Source: Photobacterium obscurum
Lineage (GTDB): Bacteria > Pseudomonadota > Gammaproteobacteria > Enterobacterales > Vibrionaceae
DNA: 64,000 bases
Assembly (NCBI RefSeq): GCF_026191635.1
Contig: NZ_JAKRRW010000017.1
Span: 53,322 to 117,321, forward strand
Direction: 5' to 3'
This document shows, piece after piece, positions 27,459 to 38,297 of the stretch. The notes beneath the pieces are model-generated. The model was not told the DNA's origin. It did not search any database and saw only the letters and a program-made list of their open reading frames with translations. Every line of letters begins with the position of its first letter. Position 1 is the first letter of the stretch. The translations under genes were made by a program, and so were the position numbers.

Positions 27459-28193
27459 TTAAATCATGTACATGCCGCCGTTAACATGCAGAGTTTCGCC
27501 GGTTACATAACCAGCGTCTTCTGATGCCAAAAATGCAACTGCTGCTGCAATTTCACGCGGGTCACCCAAACGACCAGCAGGAACACCTGCAAGTGTAGCA
27601 GCACGCTGGTCATCATTCATGGCTTTGGTCATATCTGTTTCGATAAAACCAGGAGCGACAGCATTCACGGTAATACCGCGAGAAGCCACTTCGCGTGCCA
27701 TAGACTTAGTAAAGCCAATCAGGCCAGCTTTCGCTGCTGCGTAGTTTGTTTGTCCAGCATTACCCATCGTACCCACAACCGAACCGATACTGATGATGCG
27801 ACCATGACGTTTCTTCATCATCGCACGCAGTACCGCTTTGGACAGGCGGAAGATTGACGTCAGGTTAGTATCCATGATGTCTTGCCACTCGTCATCTTTC
27901 ATACGCATCAGCAAGTTATCACGGGTGATACCCGCGTTGTTCACCAAGATATCGATATCACCGAACTGCTCTTTGATTTGCTTTAGCACTTCAGCAATTG
28001 AATCAGGTGAAGTCACGTTCAGTGCCAGGCCTCGGCCGTTATCACCTAAATATGCGCTGATTGCTTCTGCGCCACTTTCAGATGTCGCAGTACCGATAAC
28101 TGTTGCACCGCGTTCAACCAAAATTTCAGCGATAGCGCGGCCAATACCACGACTAGCACCTGTTACCAGAGCAATTTTACCTTCCAGGCTCAT
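27459..28193 (-). CDS. fabG: 3-oxoacyl-[ACP] reductase
   Basis: A 244-residue short-chain dehydrogenase using NADPH, the same length as E. coli FabG. The nucleotide motif TGASRGIGRA is near residue 13, NNAG near 86, and the Ser-Tyr-Lys triad is in SIGSVVG and YAAAK. The second of two close ATG codons (28193) is used because AGAGG is correctly spaced for it. Confidence 0.97.
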   Translation of the reverse strand: MSLEGKIALVTGASRGIGRAIAEILVERGATVIGTATSESGAEAISAYLGDNGRGLALNVTSPDSIAEVLKQIKEQFGDIDILVNNAGITRDNLLMRMKDDEWQDIMDTNLTSIFRLSKAVLRAMMKKRHGRIISIGSVVGTMGNAGQTNYAAAKAGLIGFTKSMAREVASRGITVNAVAPGFIETDMTKAMNDDQRAATLAGVPAGRLGDPREIAAAVAFLASEDAGYVTGETLHVNGGMYMI

Positions 28194-28290
28194 TGTCATT
28201 CCTCTTTATATAAATAGCATGCAGCCTGTCTGTCAACAATGTTGATTAAACAGTAAGTGCCTGAACCAACGATAAAGACAGGCCACAACC

Positions 28291-29214
28291 TTACTTGGCA
28301 GCTTCCAGGCTAGCTGGATCGTTGACTGCAGCACTGCCAAGTGCGCGATTAATACGTTTCGTCAGGCCAGTCAGTACTTTGCCCGGACCCATTTCAAGTA
28401 GTTGCTCGATACCTTCTTCAGCCATGCGCTCTACCGACTCTGTCCAGCGTACTGGGCCGAATAGCTGCTTAACCAGCGCTTGCTTGATAGCAGCAGGCTC
28501 GTTTTCTGTTGCCACGTCTGCATTATTAATTACAGGAATTGCAGGCGCGCTAAATTCAATGCTTTCCAGAGCTACGGCCAGCTTTTCAGCCGCAGGCTTC
28601 ATTAATTCACAGTGAGATGGTACTGAAACCGGTAGTGGAAGTGCGCGCTTAGCGCCAGCTTCTTTACACAGTACGTTTGCACGTTCTACAGCTTCTTTGT
28701 TACCCGCGATAACGACCTGGCCTGGTGAGTTGAAGTTCACTGGAGAAACTACCTGGCCTTCAGCAGCCTGCTCACACGCTGCCGCGATAGCATCGTTATC
28801 CAAACCGATGATTGCAGACATCGCACCAACACCCGCAGGAACCGCTTCTTGCATCAGTTGACCGCGAAGTTCAACAAGCTTCACCGCTTTTTTAAAGTCA
28901 ATCACACCAGCACAAACCAGTGCCGAGTACTCACCCAGGCTGTGACCAGCAAGAACTGCCGGCTGCTCGCCACCCTGCTGCTGCCATACACGCCAGATTG
29001 CAACTGAAGCTGTCAGTAGTGCAGGCTGAGTACGGTGAGTTTGGTTTAGATCTTCAGCGGGGCCGTTCTGAACAAGTGCCCATAGGTCGTAACCTAGCGC
29101 TTCAGATGCTTCAGCAAAAGTTTGCTTAACAACATCAAACTGTTCCGCTAGCTCTGCTAGCATGCCAACGGCTTGAGAGCCCTGACCAGGGAAAACAATC
29201 GCGAACTTAGACAT
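28291..29214 (-). CDS. fabD: Malonyl-CoA:ACP transacylase
   Basis: A 307-residue enzyme that moves malonyl from CoA to ACP. It has the GQGSQ motif at residues 9-13, the active-site Ser in GHSLGEYSA, and the catalytic His in SVPSHCELM. ATG 29214 is chosen because AAGGA lies seven bases upstream and the protein then starts like E. coli FabD; an upstream ATG at 29232 is in frame. It lies in the fabH-fabD-fabG order. Confidence 0.96.
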   Translation of the reverse strand: MSKFAIVFPGQGSQAVGMLAELAEQFDVVKQTFAEASEALGYDLWALVQNGPAEDLNQTHRTQPALLTASVAIWRVWQQQGGEQPAVLAGHSLGEYSALVCAGVIDFKKAVKLVELRGQLMQEAVPAGVGAMSAIIGLDNDAIAAACEQAAEGQVVSPVNFNSPGQVVIAGNKEAVERANVLCKEAGAKRALPLPVSVPSHCELMKPAAEKLAVALESIEFSAPAIPVINNADVATENEPAAIKQALVKQLFGPVRWTESVERMAEEGIEQLLEMGPGKVLTGLTKRINRALGSAAVNDPASLEAAK

Positions 29215-29387
29215 TCGAGAATCCTTATTCATTATTACTGATGATTCAGTATATTAACGAGCTGTCCGTTTTGACAAACATGCTGCCATTCCAACAGTCG
29301 ACATGCGACGATGCAGCAAAAACGCACAGCTACCTATTTGTTTTTAATGGCTTAGCCAGTCTATCTATTCAGTGCTAACTGACTGAA

Positions 29388-30344
29388 CTAGAATTTCACT
29401 AATGCCGAGCCCCAGGTGAAACCGCCACCAAAGGCTTCTAGCAACAACGTCTGGCCACGTTGAATTCGGCCATCACGCACTGCTTCGTCAAGCGCAGTCG
29501 GTACGGTTGCCGCAGAGGTATTGCCGTGACGATCAAGAGTTACCACCACTTGATCCATCGACATCGACAGTTTCTTCGCTGTCGCGGAGATAATACGCAG
29601 GTTAGCCTGATGCGGCACCAACCAGTCAAGTTCAGACTTGTCCATATCATTGGCCGCTAACGTATTTTTCACCAGGTTCGACAGCTGAGTCACAGCAACT
29701 TTGAATACTTCGTTACCTGCCATGTACAGCCATTTGTCTTCGCTGAACGCTTCACCATGCTCTGGAACGGCAAGGCTTAGCAGACCACCGAAATGGCCAT
29801 CGGCATGCAGGTGGGTCGAGATGATCCCCGGCTCCTCGCTAGCACCAACAACAACGGCGCCGGCTGCATCACCAAACAGGATGATGGTAGAACGGTCCTC
29901 AGGATCACATTTGTGTGATAACGCGTCAGCACCAATAACCAGCACATTCTTGGCCATGCCAGTTTTGATGTGCTGATCGGCAATGCTCAGGGCATAGACA
30001 AAACCTGAGCACGCTGCCCCGATATCAAATGCCGGGCAGCCTTTAATATCCAGCATCCCCTGGACCTGACAGGCTGCCGAAGGAAAAGAGTGACTTGCAC
30101 TGGTAGTCGCTACAATAATGAGATCGATGTCTTCTTTATCAATGCCCGCCATCTCAATGGCGTTTAAAGAAGCTTGATACCCCATTACAGCTACAGTTTC
30201 ATCTGCAGATGCAATACGACGTTCACGAATACCGGTACGAGCAACGATCCATTCGTCAGTGGTATCAACCATCTGTTCTAAGTCAGCATTAGAACGTACT
30301 TGAGCTGGCAGGTAGCTGCCGGTACCTAAAATTTTGCTATACAT
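29388..30344 (-). CDS. fabH: 3-oxoacyl-[ACP] synthase III (KASIII)
   Basis: A 318-residue enzyme that starts fatty-acid synthesis by condensing acetyl-CoA with malonyl-ACP. The catalytic triad is seen as Cys in [11 protein letters not shown] near residue 112, His in VPHQANLRI and Asn in RHGNTSAA. The N-terminus with GTGSYLP and DTTDEWI is standard. It starts five bases after the plsX stop codon, so the two are coupled and link phospholipid to fatty-acid initiation. Confidence 0.97.
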   Translation of the reverse strand: MYSKILGTGSYLPAQVRSNADLEQMVDTTDEWIVARTGIRERRIASADETVAVMGYQASLNAIEMAGIDKEDIDLIIVATTSASHSFPSAACQVQGMLDIKGCPAFDIGAACSGFVYALSIADQHIKTGMAKNVLVIGADALSHKCDPEDRSTIILFGDAAGAVVVGASEEPGIISTHLHADGHFGGLLSLAVPEHGEAFSEDKWLYMAGNEVFKVAVTQLSNLVKNTLAANDMDKSELDWLVPHQANLRIISATAKKLSMSMDQVVVTLDRHGNTSAATVPTALDEAVRDGRIQRGQTLLLEAFGGGFTWGSALVKF

Positions 30345-30349
30345 GAAGA

Positions 30350-31375
30350 CTAATAATGCCTCTCGAGTAAGACTTCTTCCAAACGGTCACTGATTTTTGT
30401 CGGTATTTGCCGTTTGACCTCGTGTACCGCTTCGCCAATTGCATTAGAGAAAGCGGCAATATCAGCACTTCCATGGCTTTTGACCACAATACCGCGCAAT
30501 CCTAACAGACTTGCGCCATTGTACTGGTCGGGGTTCAACTGCTTAAGGCTGGCGAATAGGTCATTAAACAACCATTTAGCCACTAAACGCTTAAGTGGAT
30601 TGCCGCCGATTGCATTTTTAATGCTATCAATAAATAAATTTGCGACTCCTTCACTGGTTTTCAGGCTCACATTGCCAACAAAGCCATCGCACACAATCAC
30701 GTCGGCGCGGCCGCTGTAAAGCTCATCACCTTCAAGATAGCCGATATAGTTAAGATCGGGGGAGTTTGACAACATTTCTGCGCAACGTTTGACTAAATCA
30801 TTTCCTTTAATCTCCTCCTCACCAATATTCAGCAAGGCAACCCTTGGCGGCGTCATACTTCCCTGCTCGGCCAACACCGACCCCATCACCGCAAACTGGA
30901 ACAAGGTATCGGCATCACACGAGACATTCGCCCCGAGATCTAATAGCCAGGTTCTGTTCTTCGTTTTTGTCGGAATGGCTGAAACCAAGGCCGGTCGATC
31001 GACACCAGGTAGCTGCTTTAGGATATAGCGAGACAATGCCATTAGCGCACCGGTATTGCCGGCACTTACGCATGCATCGGCCAGGCCATCTGATACCGCA
31101 TCAAGCGCGGTTCGCATAGAAGATCCTTGGCTACGACGCAGGGCCTGAGAAGGGCGAGTGTCGTTGGCAATGACGTGTTCGCAGTGAATAACACTGATTC
31201 GAGGGTGATTAAGCTGGTTTAGAAGGGACAGTTGAGATGTGATCGCACTTTGATCACCATAGAGAATAACTTTGAGCTCTGGGTGTTGTAACAATGCCTG
31301 CACGGAGGCAGGCACTGTTACATGGGGACCGAAGTCCCCGCCCATTGCATCGAGTGCAACGGTTAGACCACTCAA
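30350..31375 (-). CDS. plsX: Phosphate acyltransferase PlsX
   Basis: A 341-residue peripheral membrane enzyme that makes acyl-phosphate from acyl-ACP for the PlsY step of phosphatidate synthesis. Family segments are [11 protein letters not shown] at the start, [29 protein letters not shown] and [22 protein letters not shown]. Translation probably starts at TTG 31375, which has AAGG seven bases upstream and gives a family-like N-terminus; no ATG precedes the conserved part. The ribosome site overlaps the end of rpmF. Confidence 0.95.
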   Translation of the reverse strand: MSGLTVALDAMGGDFGPHVTVPASVQALLQHPELKVILYGDQSAITSQLSLLNQLNHPRISVIHCEHVIANDTRPSQALRRSQGSSMRTALDAVSDGLADACVSAGNTGALMALSRYILKQLPGVDRPALVSAIPTKTKNRTWLLDLGANVSCDADTLFQFAVMGSVLAEQGSMTPPRVALLNIGEEEIKGNDLVKRCAEMLSNSPDLNYIGYLEGDELYSGRADVIVCDGFVGNVSLKTSEGVANLFIDSIKNAIGGNPLKRLVAKWLFNDLFASLKQLNPDQYNGASLLGLRGIVVKSHGSADIAAFSNAIGEAVHEVKRQIPTKISDRLEEVLLERHY

Positions 31376-31384
31376 GGTTCAACC

Positions 31385-31555
31385 TTATTTGTTGATAACC
31401 TTACGGCCACGGTAGAAACCGTCAGCTGTTACGTGGTGACGTAGGTGAGTTTCACCACTTGCAGAATCTACAGATACAGCTGCAGTTGTTAGTGCATCGT
31501 GAGAACGACGCATACCACGTGCTGCACGTGATTTTTTGCTCTTTTGTACGGCCAT
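31385..31555 (-). CDS. rpmF: 50S ribosomal protein L32
   Basis: A 56-residue basic ribosomal protein beginning [17 protein letters not shown] and ending [10 protein letters not shown]. It sits in the conserved yceD-rpmF-plsX order with a TAA stop next to the plsX ribosome site. Zinc-binding cysteines are absent, as in other gammaproteobacterial L32 proteins. Confidence 0.96.
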   Translation of the reverse strand: MAVQKSKKSRAARGMRRSHDALTTAAVSVDSASGETHLRHHVTADGFYRGRKVINK

Positions 31556-31574
31556 TAACCCTACTCCTGTTAAA

Positions 31575-32090
31575 TTACTTACTTAGATTTTTCAATACTG
31601 CAAACGGATTCGGACGCTCATCAGCAACGGGGATCTCACCAAAAGTCATGTTTCCACTGGCTTTGCAGTCAGCTTCATCATGCATAGCGACTTGAGGTAA
31701 TTCCAGAATCAACTCGTCTTCAACGATTTGAATCAGGTTGATCTCACCATTTTCGTCGACGTCAGCCGGCTCATAAGCTTCCGGAAAATCATCTGCTTCC
31801 TCTGGTTTGAGGAGCGGACTATAACAGAATTCCACACGATATTCGTGCTTGAACTCTTCCTGACATCGCTGACAGGTCAACTCCACTTCCACGTCTGCGC
31901 GACCGCGCATAAATGCAAGGTGACGTTGGTCAAAGTCAAATGATAAGGTGACGTTTGCATCACGTGTTACGCTCTGTGTTGACTCGGCCAGACGCTCAAG
32001 TAATTCGGCTTTGATGATGCCATCATAGTCGAGTTTTTTTTGAGCAGCGCGAACCGGATCAACCGTTAGCGGCAATTTTACCTTTTGCAT
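31575..32090 (-). CDS. yceD: YceD/DUF177 protein (23S rRNA accumulation factor)
   Basis: A 171-residue cytoplasmic protein of the DUF177 family, linked in the literature to 23S rRNA accumulation. It has the paired Cys pattern CQRCQEEF near residue 94, the conserved acidic segment around [10 protein letters not shown], and the C-terminal block NPFAVLKNL. It is the first gene of the yceD-rpmF-plsX-fab unit. The promoter should lie in the 363-bp divergent gap to maf (32091-32453), where I see no other gene. Confidence 0.93.
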   Translation of the reverse strand: MQKVKLPLTVDPVRAAQKKLDYDGIIKAELLERLAESTQSVTRDANVTLSFDFDQRHLAFMRGRADVEVELTCQRCQEEFKHEYRVEFCYSPLLKPEEADDFPEAYEPADVDENGEINLIQIVEDELILELPQVAMHDEADCKASGNMTFGEIPVADERPNPFAVLKNLSK

Positions 32091-32453
32091 AGGGCGCGAA
32101 TATTAGCCTTCTAATTTGTTTGAGTCAAAGGAAATGTGCGCGAATTAACAGCATTTAGCCAATTCACTAGATCCCAATAAAGCGTGATTCGCCAAACGGG
32201 GACATTTCCACCGTTTTGTCTGTTATCTGCCTGAGTCTCAACAACTTGATGGCAGCCGCGGCGCAGTACAAATAACACACAAAAAGTGACTAAAACTCCA
32301 TCAGAGGCATCCCTTTTTATGCATACTTCCAGTATGGTGCGAGTTGAGAATAAACGCTGCGTTTATTCACTTCATCCGTGATAAAAATCTGCCATAGCCT
32401 CAGCAAGATTTGCGGGCTAGACTATCACAACCATCAACACTCCGGGTACAACT

Positions 32454-33035
32454 ATGATTCAGCCTTTGCTTCTTGCCTCAACCTCTCCGTTTCGAAAAGC
32501 CTTATTAGACAAATTGCAATACCCTTTCGATACCGCCAGCCCGGATACCGACGAGTCCCCCCTACCGAATGAGAGCGCAGAGCAGCTTGTCACTCGATTG
32601 GCCCAAGCAAAAGCAACCGCCTGCGCTGCAGCGCACCCAGAACATCTTATTATAGGCTCAGACCAAGTTTGTGTTATCAACGGGAGCATCGTAGGGAAAC
32701 CGCATAGCGTCGAAAATGCCTGCCAACAGCTACAAGATGCCAGCGGACAGGTCGTTACCTTCTATACCGGCCTGTGCCTGCATAATGCGAAAACCAATAC
32801 CAGTGAAGTGATTTGCGAGCCGTTCCATGTTCACTTCAGAAAACTGACTGAAAAAGAGATCCGACACTATGTTGAGCGAGAAATGCCGCTAAATTGTGCC
32901 GGTAGCTTTAAAAGCGAAGGACTAGGCATTGCATTATTTGACCGGCTAGAAGGGCGAGACCCGAATACCCTTGTCGGCTTGCCACTGATTGCCTTACGTG
33001 AAATGCTGGCTAAGCAGCAAATTCATATCCTATAA
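32454..33035 (+). CDS. Maf-family nucleotide pyrophosphatase (YceF type)
   Basis: A 193-residue housecleaning pyrophosphatase, close to E. coli YceF, which hydrolyses 7-methyl-GTP. Signatures are [12 protein letters not shown] at residues 7-18, the DESP segment, IGSDQV near residue 68 and GKPHS. It is divergent from yceD, the usual location. The ATG has only a weak ribosome site (GGGTACAACT). The substrate preference is inferred from the subfamily. Confidence 0.9.
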   Translation: MIQPLLLASTSPFRKALLDKLQYPFDTASPDTDESPLPNESAEQLVTRLAQAKATACAAAHPEHLIIGSDQVCVINGSIVGKPHSVENACQQLQDASGQVVTFYTGLCLHNAKTNTSEVICEPFHVHFRKLTEKEIRHYVEREMPLNCAGSFKSEGLGIALFDRLEGRDPNTLVGLPLIALREMLAKQQIHIL

Positions 33036-33067
33036 GGGCACCTACTCATTCGACACTTAATAAGTAA

Positions 33068-33099
33068 AAGGCGAGATACTGTTTACAGTACCTCGCCTT
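33068..33099. terminator. Bidirectional terminator between maf and rluC
   Basis: AAGGCGAG-A-TACT (33068-33080) pairs with AGTA-C-CTCGCCTT (33087-33099), with one mismatch. T-rich DNA lies on the minus-strand exit. The two genes converge here. Confidence 0.7.
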
Positions 33100-33124
33100 G
33101 TTTCACCCAGCGTCAGATTTACCG

Positions 33125-34069
33125 TCAATCTTTACGTAACCGTTCAATCGCTCGAGTCAGCATAGGTTCCATTGGGGCACTGATATCCATTTCCTCGTCT
33201 GTTTTCGGGTGCGTGAACTTAATATTCGCCGCATGGAGGAAAAGACGACTGAGGCCCGTTTTTTTCGTATAGGCATCGAAGCGTGGGTCACCATAACGAT
33301 CATCCCAGGCAATCGGGTGGCCAGTGTACTGACAATGCACTCGGATCTGGTGCGTACGGCCGGTCACAGGGCTCGCCTGAACCAAGGTCGCCTGCTCAAG
33401 ACGTTCAAGTACCTTAAAGCGCGTATCCGAGGCCTTACCGTTAGGGTTGACCCGGACAATGCTATTTACTTCATTTTTCAGCAGTGGGGCCGTGACTTTT
33501 TTACAGCTCGCTTTCCACTCCCCCATCACCAATGCAAAATAATATTTCTGTACCGTTTTGTTTCGGAACTGCTCTTGAAGCTTGCGCAGTGCAGAACGCT
33601 TTTTCGCGACCAAAAGAATACCTGACGTATCACGGTCGATTCGGTGAACCAATTCCAAGAAACGGGCATCCGGGCGCAGTGCACGCAGTGCTTCAATCGC
33701 ACCGAATTTAAGTCCGCTACCGCCATGTACCGCCGTACCAGACGGCTTGTTCAGGATCAGCATCTGATCATCTTCAAAGATGATGCAAGACTCCAATTCC
33801 GCGACTTTGTTCAACTTGGTGCTGACCGGGGCCTGCTCTTCTTTCTCTGGCACTTTGACCGGCGGAACACGGACAAGGTCACCGTCTTGCAATTTATATT
33901 CAGGTTTTATACGTTTTTTGTTTACTCGAACCTCACCCTTACGCAAAATACGGTAAATCATACTTTTTGGAACGTTTTTAAGCCGAGCACGGAGAAAGTT
34001 ATCGATCCGCTGGCCAGCAAAGTCATCGGTAATTTCGATGAATTGCACTTTAGGTTTATCATCTTTCAT
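33125..34069 (-). CDS. rluC: 23S rRNA pseudouridine synthase C
   Basis: A 314-residue enzyme that makes pseudouridines at 955, 2504 and 2580 of 23S rRNA (E. coli numbering). An S4 RNA-binding domain (RIDNFLRARLKNVPKSMIYRI... region) is at residues about 15-75, and the catalytic Asp is in VHRIDRDTSG near residue 140. The ATG at 34069 matches the E. coli N-terminus. A TTG 21 bases upstream lies inside a dispersed TATACCCAAACG repeat and is unlikely. Confidence 0.95.
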   Translation of the reverse strand: MKDDKPKVQFIEITDDFAGQRIDNFLRARLKNVPKSMIYRILRKGEVRVNKKRIKPEYKLQDGDLVRVPPVKVPEKEEQAPVSTKLNKVAELESCIIFEDDQMLILNKPSGTAVHGGSGLKFGAIEALRALRPDARFLELVHRIDRDTSGILLVAKKRSALRKLQEQFRNKTVQKYYFALVMGEWKASCKKVTAPLLKNEVNSIVRVNPNGKASDTRFKVLERLEQATLVQASPVTGRTHQIRVHCQYTGHPIAWDDRYGDPRFDAYTKKTGLSRLFLHAANIKFTHPKTDEEMDISAPMEPMLTRAIERLRKD

Positions 34070-34770
34070 AGGTGCTGATTGTATACCCAAACGACTTCAT
34101 GATGCTATGTTCAGCAGTGTATCAATGTTATTTAGGTTAGGCTGGACATTAAATACTTGGAGTTTCTGAGTAGAAATGCCTATATCGCAAGATAAATAAC
34201 ACAGAAACACGCCCAATTGCGCCCTAGAAGAAAGCACATTTCAGCGTAAAATTGATTTCAAAAGATAACCATTTTGTCATCTATTACCGTTAAATTGCAT
34301 TCCCGGAAAGGCGCTAAAGCAAGCAACATAAAGCAGTTTGACCATAACTCGCATACAAAGCAGATTGCCGCAAAAAAGGCACCCTGCTATGATTGCGTGC
34401 AAGAGTAGGAAAAAGTGCCTACTTTTGTAACACGGTGAATAGAACGTCACCTAATTGCTTATTATTCATACAGCTCTGGCGAGAAACGCAGCACATGGCG
34501 TAAGACGTTATGATCTCCGGAGTGTTTTTTAGCGTGTTCGATTATAGATTTTTTATTGGTGTGACAGATACCGCCGCGTGAAACGGTGATGCCAGCTGTA
34601 TATATCCTGATCTAATCATCTTGATACAGTTGGATGATACGTGTTGCCAGATAGCACTCCTGAATTCCAGCCGTGAGGTTGCATTTGTAAATCAGACTTG
34701 GAGTCCGGCACCATCAATACTAGCTCGTTAATCGACTCGCTAGCACAACGACAAAAACGAGTACAATATA
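34070..34770 (+). promoter_or_regulatory. Divergent rluC/rne control region with long rne leader
   Basis: Seven hundred bases without a convincing gene between divergent rluC and rne. In E. coli rne has a leader of about 360 nt whose hairpins let RNase E control its own mRNA; the size and position here fit, but I could not confirm the conserved hairpin. CTAGC/GCTAG arms near 34721-34745 and ACTCC/GGAGT arms at about 34655-34700 are possible stems. A TATACCCAAACG repeat end lies at 34081-34093. Confidence 0.45.
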
Positions 34771-37700
34771 ATGAAAAGAATGTTGATTAACGCAACTCAA
34801 AAGGAAGAGTTGCGCGTCGCATTAGTTGATGGGCAGAAGCTGTTCGATCTAGATATCGAAAGCCCTGGCCACGAATCTAAAAAAGCAAATATCTATAAAG
34901 GTCGCATCACACGTATCGAGCCAAGCCTGGAAGCAGCGTTCGTTGACTATGGTGCTGAACGCCACGGTTTCCTTCCGCTAAAAGAAGTTGCCCGCGATTA
35001 TTTCCCTGCTGATTACACCTACCAAGGCCGCCCTAACATCAAGGAAGTGCTGAGAGAAGGTCAGGAAGTTATTGTCCAGGTTGACAAAGAAGAACGTGGT
35101 AACAAAGGTGCCGCACTGACCACCTTCATCTCTCTTGCTGGTAGCTATCTAGTCCTGATGCCTAACAACCCTCGTGCCGGTGGTATTTCACGCCGTATCG
35201 AAGGTGAAGAGCGCACGCAGCTAAAAGCAGCACTTAGCACGCTGGAACTGCCACAAGGTATGGGACTTATTGTCCGCACTGCCGGTGTTGGCAAATCAGC
35301 AGAGGATCTGGAGTACGATTTAAACTACCTGCTTAACCATTGGGAACGTGTGAAAGATGCGGCAGACTCTGCACCAGCACCTTTCCTGATCCACCAAGAA
35401 AGTAATGTTATTGCCCGTGCTATCCGTGACTACCTTCGCCGCGATATCGGTGAAATTGTTATCGACAGCGCGAAAATCTATGACCGCGCACGTGATCATA
35501 TCCAGCAGGTTCGCCCAGACTTTCTGTCTCGCGTAAAACTGTATGAGCACAGCGAAACCCCACTGTTCAATCATTATCAGATTGAAAACCAGATTGAATC
35601 TGCGTTCCAGCGTGAAGTTCGCCTGCCTTCTGGTGGTTCGATTGTTATCGACCCGACAGAAGCGCTGACATCGATTGATATCAACTCGGCCCGTGCAACC
35701 AAAGGCGGCGATATCGAAGAAACTGCGCTGCAAACCAACCTTGAAGCAGCCGATGAAATTGCACGCCAGTTGCGCCTGCGTGACCTTGGTGGTCTGGTTG
35801 TTATCGACTTTATCGATATGACCCCTGTACGCCATCAGCGAGAAGTTGAAAACCGCCTACGCGAAGCCGTTCGTATGGATCGCGCCCGTGTTCAGATTGG
35901 CCGTATTTCGCGATTTGGCCTACTGGAAATGTCTCGCCAACGCCTAAGCCCTTCTTTGGCAGAAGCTAGCCATCATGTATGTCCTCGCTGTACAGGTACT
36001 GGTGTTATCCGTGATAGTGAATCACTGTCGCTGTCTATTCTTCGTTTAATCGAAGAAGAGGCACTTAAAGACAACACTTCGCAGGTTCTGGCTATTGTGC
36101 CTGTCGCAATTGCATCATATCTGTTGAACGAGAAACGCCGTTCGGTGCAGCACATCGAAAAATCTCACGATGTACGTGTGATTATCGTACCGAATGCAGA
36201 GATGGATACACCACACTTTGAAGTGCTGCGTGTCCGTTCTGGTGATGAGCAAGACACTCTGTCTTACCACCTTCCTCGCACATTGGAAGCACTGAAAGAA
36301 GCAGAAGCGGCAGAATCACCTCAACAAGAACGTGTGGTTAAGAAGCGTGAAGAACCTGTTTTGCAAGGTTTTGCAACGCCGAAAGAAGCTGCTCCAGCGA
36401 AGAAAAAAGCACCTGTTAAGAAAGACGTAGTCGCGAAAAAAGAAGAAGAGAAACCTGGTTTATTCAGCCGTCTTTTCTCTGCGATTGCCAACCTATTCTC
36501 AGGCACTGCTGAAGCGGAAGAAGTTAAAGAGCAGCCTAAAGAAACCAAAGGCAAGCGTAACCGTCGTGGCGAGCGTCAAGAAGGCCGTCGTGGTGGCCGT
36601 CAGGAAGGTCGACGTGGTGACCGCCAGGAAGGCCGTCGTGGTGAGCGTCAAGAAGGCCGTCGTGGCAAAGAGGGGTCACGCCGTAGCCGTCAGGAAACTG
36701 AACGCGATACGCGCAGCGCGGCAGGTGGCGAACAACGTCAGCAACGTCGTCGTACTGAAAAGCCTAAGCAGGATCGTCAGCAGCAACAGCTAGATAAACA
36801 AGCTAAGCAGCAACGTCCACAGCGTGATGACGAAGCAAAAGAGCAAAAACGTCAGTCTCGTCGTGAAGAAATTCAGGCACAGAAACAGCGTCGCCAAGAA
36901 GAGCAATCACGTAAAACTGACAAGCCAGCTGCAGAAGAAAAGCGCGAGAAAGAGCAGGAAAAAGCGAGCAAAGTTAAACAGCGTCGCCAACGCCGCCAGC
37001 TCCGCAAGAAAGTTCGTATTAGCGATGAACTGGAAAAAGCACCAATTCAAAGCCAACAAGCTGAGCACGTTGCTGAAGAGAAGAAAAAAGCCTCTCCTCT
37101 ACAAGAACTTGGTACTGCAGTAGCAAAAGAAGCATTGGCCCAGGAGCCTCAAACTGAGAAGCCACAGGCGAATGTCGAACAGCCAGAGCAAAAAGACGAG
37201 CAGGAAAACGGTCAGCGTCGTAACCGCCGTTCACCGCGTCATCTACGTGCAAGTGGACAACGCCGTCGTCGTATCCGTGATACTCGCCCGGAAAAAGCCG
37301 AGAACGTTGATACTGCGGTAACTGAAGCTGTAGGCCACGCGCTCGAAGAAGCTTCAGATACCCTTAACGCAATGGAAAACGTGGTATCGATTGTTGAGAA
37401 GCCGAAGGCTAACCGTCCGGCATCGGGTGTGGCATCTCCTGAAATGGCAATGGGCAAAGTATGGGCTCCAGCTGCAAAACCTGCCGTTGAAGCGATTACC
37501 GAAGCGCCTGTTGAAGCTGCACCTGCTGTAGAAGCAGCAGAACCTGCTGCAGTAGAAGCTGAAGCGCCTGCGCTTGGTGGCGTTGCGATGCCTGAATTGG
37601 CAATGGGCAAAGCATTCCCACTACGTACTACTGCAACAGCAGACGTTATCGCTGAGAAAGCCGTCACCAAAGAGGCTGCCACAGAAGCTGAAGCTCAACC

Positions 37701-38052
37701 TGCACCAGTCGAAGAAGCGCCTGTTGTTGTTGAAGTGAAGGCAGAAGAGCCAGTGGCTGCTCCCGAGGTATCCGTTGACGCTATCGTTGAAGAAGCCCCT
37801 AAAGCGGCGAAGCCAGTAGCTGAAGCGAAAGTGACTGTTGCTGCTGAGAATGTTGCAGTTACAGCAATCAGTCCACGTGGCCGCCACGCGGTTTCACCGA
37901 TGACTAAAGCGCCAGCACCAGCAGAAGCGGCTGATAGTCATGTTGTTGCTATCGCTCCTTTGCGTGAAGAGCGTGCGACAACGCGCCAGGCAGGCAGTGT
38001 AACAGCAACCAATGTTGCTGCAGCACCTATGACGAAGCCTTCAATGGACTAA
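34771..38052 (+). CDS. rne: Ribonuclease E
   Basis: A 1093-residue endoribonuclease, organiser of the RNA degradosome. The catalytic half (residues 1-530) has the S1 domain, the metal-binding Asp residues in SIDINSARA and [10 protein letters not shown], and the Zn-link CPRCTGTG near residue 404. The C-terminal half is a long disordered scaffold. It has the membrane amphipathic helix ([14 protein letters not shown] near 565-580), a tandem RQEGRRG repeat, Arg-rich RNA-binding stretches, two [17 protein letters not shown] microdomains that recall the E. coli partner-binding motif, and a terminal [13 protein letters not shown] motif. It has its own terminator. Confidence 0.97.
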   Translation: MKRMLINATQKEELRVALVDGQKLFDLDIESPGHESKKANIYKGRITRIEPSLEAAFVDYGAERHGFLPLKEVARDYFPADYTYQGRPNIKEVLREGQEVIVQVDKEERGNKGAALTTFISLAGSYLVLMPNNPRAGGISRRIEGEERTQLKAALSTLELPQGMGLIVRTAGVGKSAEDLEYDLNYLLNHWERVKDAADSAPAPFLIHQESNVIARAIRDYLRRDIGEIVIDSAKIYDRARDHIQQVRPDFLSRVKLYEHSETPLFNHYQIENQIESAFQREVRLPSGGSIVIDPTEALTSIDINSARATKGGDIEETALQTNLEAADEIARQLRLRDLGGLVVIDFIDMTPVRHQREVENRLREAVRMDRARVQIGRISRFGLLEMSRQRLSPSLAEASHHVCPRCTGTGVIRDSESLSLSILRLIEEEALKDNTSQVLAIVPVAIASYLLNEKRRSVQHIEKSHDVRVIIVPNAEMDTPHFEVLRVRSGDEQDTLSYHLPRTLEALKEAEAAESPQQERVVKKREEPVLQGFATPKEAAPAKKKAPVKKDVVAKKEEEKPGLFSRLFSAIANLFSGTAEAEEVKEQPKETKGKRNRRGERQEGRRGGRQEGRRGDRQEGRRGERQEGRRGKEGSRRSRQETERDTRSAAGGEQRQQRRRTEKPKQDRQQQQLDKQAKQQRPQRDDEAKEQKRQSRREEIQAQKQRRQEEQSRKTDKPAAEEKREKEQEKASKVKQRRQRRQLRKKVRISDELEKAPIQSQQAEHVAEEKKKASPLQELGTAVAKEALAQEPQTEKPQANVEQPEQKDEQENGQRRNRRSPRHLRASGQRRRRIRDTRPEKAENVDTAVTEAVGHALEEASDTLNAMENVVSIVEKPKANRPASGVASPEMAMGKVWAPAAKPAVEAITEAPVEAAPAVEAAEPAAVEAEAPALGGVAMPELAMGKAFPLRTTATADVIAEKAVTKEAATEAEAQPAPVEEAPVVVEVKAEEPVAAPEVSVDAIVEEAPKAAKPVAEAKVTVAAENVAVTAISPRGRHAVSPMTKAPAPAEAADSHVVAIAPLREERATTRQAGSVTATNVAAAPMTKPSMD
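36574..36666 (+). repeat. 24-bp tandem repeat in rne encoding RQEGRRGx
   Basis: Four consecutive 24-bp units (the last incomplete) begin at 36574, 36598, 36622 and 36646. Each encodes RQEGRRG plus one variable residue. Synonymous differences between units show the repeat is not brand new. It thickens the Arg-rich RNA-binding part of the scaffold and could vary in copy number between strains. Confidence 0.85.
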
Positions 38053-38070
38053 GTCGTTAAAAAAAGTAGA

Positions 38071-38101
38071 AAAGCCATGCTTAATGCATGGCTTTTTTTT
38101 T
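38071..38101 (+). terminator. Rho-independent terminator of rne
   Basis: A 10-bp stem, AAAGCCATGC (38071-38080) with GCATGGCTTT (38086-38095), followed by a long T tract. It lies about 20 bases after the rne stop codon. Confidence 0.9.
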
Positions 38102-38297
38102 ACTTAATTTTTTCACTCGCCTAATGTAAGAAAGCATCATTTTTCACAGTTAACCTAATTGACATCAAAGTTTCCTACAATTTGAACAAAATTCGAGCTC
38201 AAACCCCGCTTGAAAGTTGAACTAAATCACATATTTCTGTAGGATTCGCGTCTTCCTACGCTCTTTACATAACCGAACCGGAACAAAACTAAAGAAA

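Noticed and set aside
36485..37123. Frames of about 100 codons shifted inside the rne C-terminal half
   Set aside because: They arise from the low-complexity Arg/Gln/Glu repeat sequence of rne, which is intact in its own frame.
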